Source: DAOTZS01 sp034434335
GTDB taxonomy: Bacteria; Chloroflexota; Anaerolineae; CG2-30-64-16
Reading direction: 5' to 3'
DNA: 22,224 nt
Assembly (NCBI GenBank): GCA_034434335.1
Contig: DAOTZS010000022.1
Coordinates: forward strand, 1-22,224
A program made the translations under genes and the position numbers. Below the pieces are notes generated by a model. That model had not been told where the DNA came from. It made no database searches and saw only the letters and a program-made list of their open reading frames with translations. Positions 16,374 through 22,224 of this stretch are shown piece after piece (the stretch's first letter is position 1; every line of letters starts with the position of its first letter).

Positions 16374-16580
16374 GAGTCACAAAGGTATCCTCTCATAATC
16401 TGGGGAAATGTGCCTGACACTCGGCGGCGACGCTCCTGCAACGTTGAGAGGATACCCGCAAAGGGGCTCCACGCTGCAAACCCACAGGTTGGCGTTCCTG
16501 ATTCGCGCGCCGGCAGCGTCAGTCCTCCGCTGCTCCATCGCACGACAGAGAGGAGGTGAGAACCGGAAGCCATAGCCATT
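16374..16580 (+). ncRNA. Candidate structured non-coding RNA of unknown class
   Basis: Downstream of a good promoter lie three separate perfect pairings: an 11-bp helix GGTATCCTCTC (16383-16393) with 16446-16456, a 7-bp helix ACGCTGC (16471-16477) with 16513-16519, and a 5-bp helix CCTCC (16524-16528) with 16552-16556. The segment CCTCTC of the first helix could alternatively pair with GAGAGG at 16548-16553, so two mutually exclusive folds exist. I compared it by eye with tmRNA, RNase P RNA, SRP RNA, 6S RNA and common riboswitches and found no convincing match. No intrinsic terminator closes it before 16600. It could also be decaying intergenic sequence. Confidence 0.3.
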
Positions 16581-16583
16581 TGG

Positions 16584-16596
16584 TAACTATTCAGGC
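16584..16596 (+). repeat. Second copy of the TAACTATTCAGGC element terminus
   Basis: These 13 bases are identical to 239-251, the left end of the hairpin-rich element near the IclR remnant. No reverse-complement partner was found between here and yvcK. The sequence to its right again runs into very strong hairpins with GAA loops between GCC and GGC, so this may be one end of a related or degraded element. Confidence 0.45.
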
Positions 16597-16660
16597 GGGA
16601 TGGTTCAGTCTGCCGGGAAAATTGGTTTACACTTTTTGCGGTCATTAGAATTGCCTCCCA

Positions 16661-16860
16661 GGGCCCTCACCCCACCCTCTGCTCCCTCCCCTCTCCCGCC
16701 GCCGAAGGCGAGCGGGAGAGGGGAGGGAGTGGCAAAAAGGGGTTTTGTGGTGGCGGCCGAAGGCCGCCACCACAAAACCCCCCTCTTCAATCCCCCCCTC
16801 TCCCCTGGCCTATGGCGGGGAAGAGGGGGAACAAAGGGGGGTGAGGGGCTGTGAAGGCCC
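16661..16860. repeat. Cluster of three strong hairpins inside an outer inverted repeat
   Basis: Hairpin A spans 16682-16729: 18 perfect base pairs, then a bulged A and 4 more pairs around a GAA loop. Hairpin B spans 16739-16781: 20 perfect base pairs around loop GAA. Hairpin C spans 16794-16829: about 12 pairs of the C-run/G-run type with one bulged A, plus an inner GCC-TAT-GGC. An outer perfect 10-bp repeat, CCCTCACCCC at 16664-16673 and its complement at 16838-16847, encloses all three. This resembles REP/BIME-like extragenic palindromes. The ORFs crossing it on both strands are products of its low complexity. It would also act as a barrier between the catabolic operon and yvcK. Confidence 0.65.
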
Positions 16861-16926
16861 GAGGGGGCAGAAAATGTAAAATAAGTGCATGACACGTACA
16901 ATCCATCACGGAACTTAGCCCATTCT

Positions 16927-16954
16927 TTGACTTATCCCCCACATGGCGTATAAT
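16927..16954 (+). promoter_or_regulatory. yvcK promoter
   Basis: TTGACT at 16927-16932 and a perfect TATAAT at 16949-16954 are separated by 16 nt. The transcript would start near 16961, about 18 nt before the yvcK ATG at 16979. The in-frame ATG at 16943 lies between the two boxes and so cannot be the start used from this promoter. Confidence 0.7.
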
Positions 16955-16978
16955 AGCGGCCGATTCCGCGAGGTACCT

Positions 16979-18283
16979 ATGAAGCGATGGGCCGGCCGGA
17001 GAAGCCACCTCAAATGGTTGCTTCCGGGGATGAATGTCAAGCGCTGGCTGGCACTGTTGGTCGTCGGCGTGCTGTTTATAGCCCTTGGCGCAGCCGAGCT
17101 GCCAGCCGTGCTGGGCCCTTCCGCGTGGGGATTCTATCAGCTTTACGTGCGTCCGGCCTTTGTCCATCCCACCCTGTGGATGGCGCTGTTGCTGATTGCC
17201 GGAGCCAGCTTGCTGGTAGCGGCAGTCTTGCACCTTAACCGTTCCTTACTGTCCGCGTTTCGGAGAGGCAATCAGGACGAGGTCGTCGAAGTCATCTACC
17301 GGCACCGCCAGCGCCGGCGTGGCCCCAAGGTCGTGGCCATCGGCGGAGGCCACGGCCTCAACACCCTCTTGCGCGGCCTGAAGGAATATACCGATCATAT
17401 CACTGCCATCGTCACTGTGGCCGACGATGGCGGCAGCTCAGGTCGGCTCAGGCGGGAGTTCGGCATCCTGCCACCTGGGGACTTCCGTAACTGTATCGCT
17501 GCCCTTTCGGAAGCGGAAGGGCTGCTGAATCAGCTTTTTCAATACCGCTTCGCCGGCAACACCGACCTCGACGGGCACAGCTTTGGCAATCTCTACCTGT
17601 CGGCCATGACGGCCATCACCGGCAGTTTTGAGGCTGCCCTGGAGGAGTCCAGCCGCATCCTGGCTGTGCGGGGCAGGGTGATACCTTCCACCCTTGCCCA
17701 GGTGACGCTGTGTGCTGAGGTGCGCCGGCCAGTAGCAGATGGCCAGGGCAGCAGCCGCAGCGGTGTCTGGTGTCAGGTGCGAGGCGAATCGGCCATCACC
17801 GCCGCGGGAGGAGAAGTACAACGGGTTTATCTGGAACCCGATACCGTTCCCGCCTATCCGCAAGCGATCCGGGCGATCCTTGAGGCAGACCTGATCGTGG
17901 CTGGCCCGGGAAGCCTCTACACCAGCGTGCTGCCCAACCTGCTGGTGCCTGATCTGGCGCGCGCGATTGCCGTGGCCCGAGCAGTGAAGGTGTACGTCTG
18001 TAACGTGGCCACCCAGGCGGGAGAGACCGATGGCTACGATGTGAGTGCCCATGTGCGCGCCCTGCGCAATCACCTGGGGGCGAACCTGTTCCCGATCGTG
18101 TTGGCCAACAGCACTTTTCTGCCAGACCAACCCCCGGGCGCCAACGCAGACTGGGTGCGTCTGCCCCCAGCCAGGAGTGTTGATTACGAGCTGGTTACCA
18201 GAGACCTGGTAGACCGCCAGCACCCGTGGCGTCATGACCCCGATAAGCTGGCGCGGGCCTTGATGGAGTTCGTGCAGGCCTGA
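16979..18283 (+). CDS. yvcK: YvcK/CofD-like gluconeogenesis factor with N-terminal membrane anchor
   Basis: YvcK proteins bind UDP-sugars and are needed for growth on gluconeogenic carbon sources and for cell shape in Bacillus; the fold is that of the CofD transferase. This 434-residue version has a cytoplasmic domain starting near residue 115 with GGGHG (122-126), DDGGSSGRLR (149-158), GDFRNC (D168) and GHSFGNLYL. In front of it are two hydrophobic segments (about 23-43 and 66-86), absent from Bacillus YvcK (about 317 residues), which should anchor it to the membrane. The start at 16979 follows GAGGT (16970-16974) and is fixed by the promoter position. The gene precedes gap-pgk-tpiA, fitting a link to triose metabolism. 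Confidence 0.9.
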   Translation: MKRWAGRRSHLKWLLPGMNVKRWLALLVVGVLFIALGAAELPAVLGPSAWGFYQLYVRPAFVHPTLWMALLLIAGASLLVAAVLHLNRSLLSAFRRGNQDEVVEVIYRHRQRRRGPKVVAIGGGHGLNTLLRGLKEYTDHITAIVTVADDGGSSGRLRREFGILPPGDFRNCIAALSEAEGLLNQLFQYRFAGNTDLDGHSFGNLYLSAMTAITGSFEAALEESSRILAVRGRVIPSTLAQVTLCAEVRRPVADGQGSSRSGVWCQVRGESAITAAGGEVQRVYLEPDTVPAYPQAIRAILEADLIVAGPGSLYTSVLPNLLVPDLARAIAVARAVKVYVCNVATQAGETDGYDVSAHVRALRNHLGANLFPIVLANSTFLPDQPPGANADWVRLPPARSVDYELVTRDLVDRQHPWRHDPDKLARALMEFVQA

Positions 18284-18289
18284 TATAGA
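18260..18289 (+). promoter_or_regulatory. Possible promoter for gap
   Basis: TTGATG (18260-18265) and TATAGA (18284-18289) are 18 nt apart, overlapping the end of yvcK. Transcription would begin near 18296, almost exactly at the base of the hairpin at 18295-18319. The -35 box overlaps coding sequence, so the match could be chance. Confidence 0.3.
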
Positions 18290-18294
18290 TATAC

Positions 18295-18319
18295 CCGCTG
18301 CGCATGTCTCGCGCAGCGG
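18295..18319 (+). promoter_or_regulatory. 9-bp hairpin in the gap leader
   Basis: CCGCTGCGC (18295-18303) pairs perfectly with GCGCAGCGG (18311-18319) around a 7-nt loop. No T tract follows, so it is not a typical intrinsic terminator. It lies between yvcK and gap, 31 nt before the gap ribosome site, and is more likely a 5'-end stabiliser or processing site of the glycolytic mRNA. Confidence 0.4.
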
Positions 18320-18363
18320 CATCACTACACCGATGTATCAACAAAATAAAGGAGGGTTCCTCG

Positions 18364-19419
18364 ATGACAGTTCGCGTTGGTATCAATGGCTTTGGACGTA
18401 TTGGCCGACAGGTCTTGAAGGCGATCCGCGATTACTATCCGGATACACTGGAAGTGGTTGCGTTCAACGACATCGGCGATCTGAAGACCATGGCGCATCT
18501 GCTGAAATACGACTCTAACTACGGTCGGTTCAACGCTACGGTAGAGGTGGCAGATGATGCGCTGATCGTGGATGGCAAGCCGATCAAGGCCTTCAAAGAG
18601 ACTGAGCCCGGCAACATCCCCTGGGGTGATCTGGGTGTAGACATCGTGATCGAGTCTACGGGCGTTTTCACCGTGAAGAAGGACGGGGTGACCAAGAAGG
18701 GCAAGGTGGTACAGGGGGCCGAGAACCACATCACCAAGGGTGGAGCCAAGAAGGTGATCATCTCCGCGCCCGCCGAGGGCGAGGACATCACCATCGTGAT
18801 GGGCGTGAACGACCACATGTATGATCCGGCCCAGCATCACGTGATCTCCAACGCCTCGTGCACCACCAACTGTCTGGCCCCGACCGCCAAGGTCGTCCAC
18901 GACAAGTTCCACATCGTGCGGGGCCTGATGACCACCGTGCACGCCTACACCAACGACCAGCGCATCCTCGACCTGCCCCACAGCGACCTGCGCCGGGCGC
19001 GCGCTGCGGCGATGAGCATCATCCCCACCACCACCGGCGCGGCCCGGGCCCTGAAGCTGGTGATCCCGGACCTGGCCGGCAAGTTCGATGGGTACGCGCT
19101 GCGCGTGCCCGTGTCCACCGTCTCCATTGTGGACTTCACCGCCCAAATCGAGATCCCGACCACCACCGAAGAGCTGCGCCAGGCCTTCCGCGATGCGGCT
19201 GCCGGCCCGCTCAAGGGGATCCTGCAGGCGGTAGATGAGCCCCTGGTCTCCATCGACTTCAAAGGCGACCCCCATAGCGCATCTGTGGATCTGCCCTTCA
19301 CTCAGGTGTTGGGCAAGGACAAGGGCGATTTCATAAAAGTCGTGGCCTGGTATGACAATGAGTGGGGCTACAGCGTGCGCACCGCAGACCTGGCGGCGTT
19401 GGTGGCAAGGAAGCTGTAA
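18364..19419 (+). CDS. gap: Glyceraldehyde-3-phosphate dehydrogenase
   Basis: GAPDH converts glyceraldehyde-3-phosphate, phosphate and NAD+ to 1,3-bisphosphoglycerate. The 351-residue protein starts with the NAD fold (GINGFGRIGR, 6-15) and has the catalytic cysteine C166 in SNASCTTNC and the C-terminal WYDNEWGYS. The D in AFND points to NAD rather than NADP. The chain is about 15 residues longer than usual before the catalytic cysteine, mostly from a lysine-rich insertion at about 104-121 after TGVF. ATG 18364 is fixed by GGAGG (18351-18355) 8 nt upstream and by homology. The frame's upstream extension is not coding. pgk follows 14 nt later, so the two are an operon. Confidence 0.97.
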   Translation: MTVRVGINGFGRIGRQVLKAIRDYYPDTLEVVAFNDIGDLKTMAHLLKYDSNYGRFNATVEVADDALIVDGKPIKAFKETEPGNIPWGDLGVDIVIESTGVFTVKKDGVTKKGKVVQGAENHITKGGAKKVIISAPAEGEDITIVMGVNDHMYDPAQHHVISNASCTTNCLAPTAKVVHDKFHIVRGLMTTVHAYTNDQRILDLPHSDLRRARAAAMSIIPTTTGAARALKLVIPDLAGKFDGYALRVPVSTVSIVDFTAQIEIPTTTEELRQAFRDAAAGPLKGILQAVDEPLVSIDFKGDPHSASVDLPFTQVLGKDKGDFIKVVAWYDNEWGYSVRTADLAALVARKL

Positions 19420-19433
19420 TACGGAGCAGTCCC

Positions 19434-20606
19434 ATGAACAAGAAGACCGTCCGTGACGTAGATCTGCGTGGCAAGCGTGTGCTCATGCGCGTCGATTTCA
19501 ACGTCCCCATGCAGGATGTCGTGGTGACCGACGACAAGCGCATCCGCGCTGCGCTGCCGACGATCCAGTATGTGCTTGATCAGGGTGCCTCGCTGATCCT
19601 GATGAGCCATCTGGGCCGGCCTAAAGGGGGGCCCGACCCTGAGTTCAGCCTGAAGCCCGCGGCCGAAGTCCTCAGCAAGCTGCTGGGCCGGCCGGTCAAG
19701 ATGGCCCCCGACTGCATCGGCCCAGAGGTGGAGGCCATGGCCCGGGCCCTCCAGCCGGGCGAGGTGCTGATGCTGGAGAATGTGCGCTTCCACAAGGAAG
19801 AGGAGAAGAACGACCCGGAGTTCGCCAGGAAGCTGGCAGCCCTGGGCGAGGTGTACGTCAACGACGCCTTTGGCTCTGCCCATCGCGCCCACGCCAGCAC
19901 AGAGGGGGTGGCACATTACTTGCCGGCCGTCTCGGGCTTCCTGATGGAGCAAGAGCTGGCATACTTGAGCCGCGCCACCGAGAACCCCGAACGGCCTTAT
20001 GTGGCCATCCTGGGTGGTGCCAAGATCAGCGACAAGATCGGGGTGGTGGAAAACCTGCTGAGCAAGTGCGACAAGCTGATCATCGGCGGCGGTATGGCCA
20101 ACACCTTCCTGGCCGCCAAGGGCTATAACATGGCCGAGAGCCTGGTCGAGCCCGACGCCATCGAAACCGCCCGCAATATCCTGAGCAGGGCCGGTGATAA
20201 GGTGCTGCTGCCGGTGGATGCCGTGGTGGCCGACCGCTTCGATGCCGAGGCGGCCAGCCAGGTGGTGGACGTGGATAAGGTGCCGGCCGGCTGGCGGGTG
20301 ATGGACATCGGCCCGAAGACGGTGGCCCTCTTCGCCGAAGCGCTGAAAGGCGCCCGGCTGGTCGTCTGGAATGGGCCCATGGGCGTGTTTGAGTTCCCGA
20401 AGTTCGCGGAAGGTACCTTTGCCCTGGCCCGCCTGCTGGCCGAGAGTGGGGCGACCACCGTGATCGGCGGTGGGGACAGCGCCAGCGCGGTCAAGAAGGC
20501 TGGCGTGGCCAAGCAGATGAGCCACGTCTCTACCGGTGGAGGTGCCTCTCTGGAGTTCCTGGAGGGGAAGGTGCTGCCAGGGGTGGCAGCGCTGAACGAT
20601 CGCTGA
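19434..20606 (+). CDS. pgk: Phosphoglycerate kinase
   Basis: PGK transfers phosphate from 1,3-bisphosphoglycerate to ADP. The 390-residue protein shows RVDFNVP near the N-terminus, SHLGRPKG, ENVRFHKEEEKND, NDAFGSAHRAHAS, LGGAKISDKI, the VWNGPMGVFE segment and the C-terminal GGGDSASAV and STGGGASLEFLEG. Length is normal for a monofunctional bacterial enzyme, with no fused triosephosphate isomerase. ATG 19434 is used, with GGAG at 19423-19426. The longer open frame back to 19362 overlaps gap and is not coding. The gene ends 31 nt before a strong terminator stem. Confidence 0.97.
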   Translation: MNKKTVRDVDLRGKRVLMRVDFNVPMQDVVVTDDKRIRAALPTIQYVLDQGASLILMSHLGRPKGGPDPEFSLKPAAEVLSKLLGRPVKMAPDCIGPEVEAMARALQPGEVLMLENVRFHKEEEKNDPEFARKLAALGEVYVNDAFGSAHRAHASTEGVAHYLPAVSGFLMEQELAYLSRATENPERPYVAILGGAKISDKIGVVENLLSKCDKLIIGGGMANTFLAAKGYNMAESLVEPDAIETARNILSRAGDKVLLPVDAVVADRFDAEAASQVVDVDKVPAGWRVMDIGPKTVALFAEALKGARLVVWNGPMGVFEFPKFAEGTFALARLLAESGATTVIGGGDSASAVKKAGVAKQMSHVSTGGGASLEFLEGKVLPGVAALNDR

Positions 20607-20637
20607 GGCGCGTGTGCCGCGAAAACTGCACGGTTGC

Positions 20638-20672
20638 AAAGCGCCGGAATGACTATTCCGGCGCTTTTCTTC
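20638..20672 (+). terminator. Intrinsic terminator after pgk
   Basis: A 13-bp perfect stem (20638-20650 with 20655-20667), GACT loop, is followed by a T-rich tail TTTTCTTCT (the first three T residues also pair in the stem). The core is GC-rich and the outer three pairs are A-T, a classic Rho-independent terminator. It separates gap-pgk from the small gene and tpiA, which therefore depend on read-through or on an unseen promoter. Confidence 0.85.
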
Positions 20673-20707
20673 TCCCGTGGGAATGGTTGTTCCCGGTGAG
20701 GTGAATC

Positions 20708-21043
20708 ATGGGATTTCTGGATGCCCTCCGCAACCTCTTCAAGGCCGGTGGTGCCCGCCCGGCCGGAGAAGAAAACATCTACTGGATCTACGCCCAATGC
20801 CAGCGCTGCGGTGAGCCCCTCAAGGGGCGCATTGACCTGCTCAATGAGCTCAGCCTGGCCGAGGACGGGGAAAGCTGGGTCGTGCGCAAAGGGTTGATCG
20901 GCAGCGGCGCGCGGCGCTGTTTTCAGGTGGTGGAGGTCACGCTCACCTTTGACCCTGCCAAAAGGCAGGTGCTGGAGAGCAATGTGGTGGGCGGCCGGCT
21001 GATCACCCGTGAGGAATATGAGGCATTGGCCCAGGGTAGATAG
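20708..21043 (+). CDS. Small conserved-looking protein of unknown function
   Basis: This 111-residue protein is not recognised. It begins with a short amphipathic helix (MGFLDALRNLFK), then has a CQRCGEPL motif (C31, C34) like half of a zinc ribbon, then a segment DGESWVVRKGLIGSG leading into what looks like a b-strand-rich part (CFQVVEVTLTFDP) and a C-terminal REEYEAL helix. Only one further cysteine (in RRCF) is present, so a complete four-cysteine site would need a dimer or another ligand. It has a good ribosome site (GAGGTG, 20697-20702) 5 nt upstream, coding-like composition and sits 44 nt before tpiA, so it is likely real and co-transcribed with tpiA. Confidence 0.78.
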   Translation: MGFLDALRNLFKAGGARPAGEENIYWIYAQCQRCGEPLKGRIDLLNELSLAEDGESWVVRKGLIGSGARRCFQVVEVTLTFDPAKRQVLESNVVGGRLITREEYEALAQGR

Positions 21044-21087
21044 GGCATTTTGGGCGCAGGATCATAACTGGCACGGAGGAACTCACC

Positions 21088-21882
21088 ATGCGCAAACCCA
21101 TTATCGCCGGCAACTGGAAGATGAACAAGACGCCGGCGGAAGCTGTCGAATTCGTGCGGGCCCTGTGGCCGCTTGTAGTCCGCTATCCGCAGGTGGAAAC
21201 GGTAGTCTGCCCTCCTTTTGTGGCTTTGCCGGCTGTAGCAGAGGCAGTGCGCCAGCTTGCCCTGCAGCCAGCAGATGCCAGGCTGGGCCTTGGCGCCCAG
21301 AATGTCCACTGGGCAGAAGCCGGCGCCTATACGGGCGAGGTGTCAGCTCCCATGTTGGCGGGGCTGGTCGAGTATGTGATCATCGGCCACTCGGAGCGCC
21401 GGCAGTATTTTGCCGAGACCGATGAGATGGTCAACCGCAAGATCAAAGCTGCCCTGGCCCATGGCCTGAAACCGATCGTCTGTGTGGGGGAAAGCCTGGA
21501 GCAGAATGAAGCCGGCATAACTGACTCGTTTGTGGCGGCTCAGGTGCGGGCGGCGTTCGCTGGCCTCAGCGCGGAACAGGCCCAGCAGGTGGTTATCGCG
21601 TATGAGCCGATCTGGGCCATTGGGACCGGCAGGACAGCCACAGCCGAAGTGGCCAACCGGGTGTGTGGCCAGGTCGTACGCCGTACCCTGGCCGAGCTTT
21701 ATGGCGAGGCCGTGGCGGCTGCCATGCGTATCCAGTATGGCGGCAGCACCAATGAGAAGAATATCGGCGAACTGGTGGCCATGTCCGACATTGACGGCGC
21801 CCTGGTCGGCGGCGCCAGCCTGAAGGTGGATGTGTTCGCCGAGATGGTGCGCATCACGGCTGAACAGTACGGGAGTCGGTAG
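21088..21882 (+). CDS. tpiA: Triosephosphate isomerase
   Basis: TPI interconverts dihydroxyacetone phosphate and glyceraldehyde-3-phosphate. The 264-residue protein has AGNWKMN (7-13, with N9 and K11), the catalytic histidine H101 in IIGHSERR, the catalytic glutamate E173 in AYEPIWAIGTG, then YGGS and GGAS phosphate-binding loops. It is slightly longer than the usual 250 residues but complete. GGAGG (21075-21079) is 8 nt before the ATG. The stop codon lies within the first unit of a GGTAG-type repeat array, so the last few residues (GSR) are encoded next to or within repeat sequence. Confidence 0.97.
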   Translation: MRKPIIAGNWKMNKTPAEAVEFVRALWPLVVRYPQVETVVCPPFVALPAVAEAVRQLALQPADARLGLGAQNVHWAEAGAYTGEVSAPMLAGLVEYVIIGHSERRQYFAETDEMVNRKIKAALAHGLKPIVCVGESLEQNEAGITDSFVAAQVRAAFAGLSAEQAQQVVIAYEPIWAIGTGRTATAEVANRVCGQVVRRTLAELYGEAVAAAMRIQYGGSTNEKNIGELVAMSDIDGALVGGASLKVDVFAEMVRITAEQYGSR

Positions 21883-21912
21883 TTGGTAGATTGGTAGGCT
21901 GGTAGGTTGGTG
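21878..21912 (+). repeat. GGTAG-type short tandem repeat at the tpiA stop
   Basis: Four GGTAG units spaced 7-8 bases apart (starting at 21878, 21885, 21893 and 21901), then a diverged GGTGG, run directly across the tpiA stop codon. The 16-mer GTTGGTAGATTGGTAG at 21882-21897 is the exact reverse complement of sequences at 22099-22114 and 22137-22152, so the array flanks the following palindromic element in inverted orientation. Confidence 0.7.
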
Positions 21913-21924
21913 GAAATCAGCTTG

Positions 21925-22089
21925 AGAGCTTGTTTGAAAAACGCTCGTAGTAAGCCACAAAGCGGAGCGGAGTGGCGTTTGAATGGCCCAAAATGCCTCC
22001 TGGCAGCCTGCAAGTAGTGTAAAGTGGCATCTAGACGGCACTCCGCTTTGCTCCGTGCCTGACTACAAACGAGTTCTCAAACACGCTCT
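21925..22089. mobile_element. Palindromic MITE-like element
   Basis: The ends 21925-21951 and 22062-22089 are imperfect inverted repeats: the outer 12 bases match at 11 positions (AGAGCTTGTTTG against AGAGCGTGTTTG) and both inner ends share GTAGT. A second nested pair, about 21956-21977 with 22034-22055, matches at 17 of 22 positions and contains GCGGAGTG. The 165-bp unit has no plausible ORF, and the whole could fold into one long imperfect hairpin. Size, symmetry and location just after a gene suggest a non-autonomous transposable element. No transposase is present to name the family. Confidence 0.5.
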
Positions 22090-22098
22090 GACTGCCAG

Positions 22099-22154
22099 CT
22101 ACCAATCTACCAACCTCCCCACTGCTAATCTACCGACTACCAATCTACCAACCT
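22099..22154 (+). repeat. Direct repeat pair CTACCAATCTACCAACCT
   Basis: An 18-bp sequence occurs identically at 22099-22116 and 22137-22154, with a diverged unit (CTAATCTACCGACTACC) between them. It is the reverse complement of the array at the tpiA stop. Together they bracket the palindromic element at 21925-22089. Confidence 0.75.
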
Positions 22155-22164
22155 ACCCTATATT

Positions 22165-22224
22165 ATGCCCCTCCTTCTCCAACTTCTGGCATTTGCTGCT
22201 ACCCTGGTGTGCCTGGTGGCCCTC
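22165..22224 (+). CDS. Possible start of a membrane or exported protein, cut by the window edge
   Basis: From ATG 22165 a frame stays open to the edge and encodes 20 mostly hydrophobic residues (MPLLLQLLAFAATLVCLVAL), consistent with a first transmembrane segment or signal peptide. There is no ribosome site before this ATG, and a TATATT box lies immediately in front of it, so the true start may be further on. The product cannot be identified. Confidence 0.3.
   Translation, partial: MPLLLQLLAFAATLVCLVAL

Noticed and set aside
16335..16559. 74-codon frame starting just after the pyrB palindrome
   Set aside because: Its ATG lies inside the promoter at 16339-16367, composition is unlike the neighbours, and it runs through inverted repeats that suggest RNA structure.
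16556..16580. Resemblance of ACCGGAAGCC to the cobalamin riboswitch B12 box or the SRP RNA tetraloop region
   Set aside because: Only a short match. The remaining conserved boxes of either RNA could not be found in order, and no suitable downstream gene is close.
16600..16901. Overlapping frames of 84 (+) and 98 (-) codons in the hairpin cluster
   Set aside because: They encode proline/glycine/arginine-rich translations of the palindromes. The symmetry of the hairpins explains open frames on both strands.
19368..20639. Minus-strand open frame of 423 codons opposite pgk
   Set aside because: It mirrors pgk, with no ribosome site and no recognisable domain.
21883..22224. Intrinsic terminator after tpiA
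   Set aside because: The inverted repeats here are too long, imperfect and far apart, and no stem with an adjacent T tract was found.

Overview
The window is a high-GC bacterial segment in which every convincing gene lies on the + strand. The organism is probably a member of the Chloroflexota (Anaerolineae-like), but this is inference. It rests on the base composition, a YvcK protein with an added membrane anchor beside a gap-pgk-tpiA cluster, ferredoxin-linked 2-oxoacid metabolism with an ADP-forming acyl-CoA synthetase, and abundant intergenic hairpin repeats. No rRNA, tRNA, CRISPR array or transposase gene was seen.

Layout. (1) 1-649 has no intact gene. It holds a left-facing promoter, a right-facing promoter, a 190-bp hairpin-rich element with short terminal inverted repeats, and the C-terminal remnant of an IclR-family regulator joined directly to that element. 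(2) 650-16302 is a tightly packed run of eleven genes, with ATGA overlaps or gaps of 31 nt or less. It encodes two molybdenum hydroxylases (the first as large subunit plus an FAD/2Fe-2S fusion, the second as three separate subunits), IorA and IorB, an ADP-forming acyl-CoA synthetase, a HisC-type aminotransferase, a hydantoinase/dihydropyrimidinase-family amidohydrolase and an aspartate carbamoyltransferase. (3) 16303-16978 is a 676-nt gene-free stretch with a promoter, a possible structured RNA, a copy of the element terminus seen in region 1, three very strong hairpins and the yvcK promoter. (4) 16979-21882 holds yvcK, gap, pgk, a strong terminator, a small unknown gene and tpiA. (5) 21883-22224 holds a palindromic MITE-like element flanked by inverted GGTAG-type repeats, and perhaps the start of a hydrophobic protein.

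How the genes may work together. The aminotransferase, IorAB and the ADP-forming synthetase form a recognised route from an aromatic amino acid to the aryl-acetate with ATP and reduced ferredoxin. If the amino acid is histidine, the product is imidazole-4-acetate. Two ring hydroxylations, matching the two Mo hydroxylases, would give hydantoin-5-acetate (C5H6N2O4). Opening that ring with a hydantoinase gives N-carbamoyl-aspartate, which is the product of (and in reverse a substrate for) aspartate carbamoyltransferase, the last gene of the run. The whole operon can therefore be read as an undescribed histidine-to-aspartate catabolic pathway. This is inference from stoichiometry and gene content. 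The competing reading is that PyrB and HisC are biosynthetic genes that happen to sit here. Region 4 is a conventional lower-glycolysis cluster with the carbon-metabolism regulator YvcK at its head.
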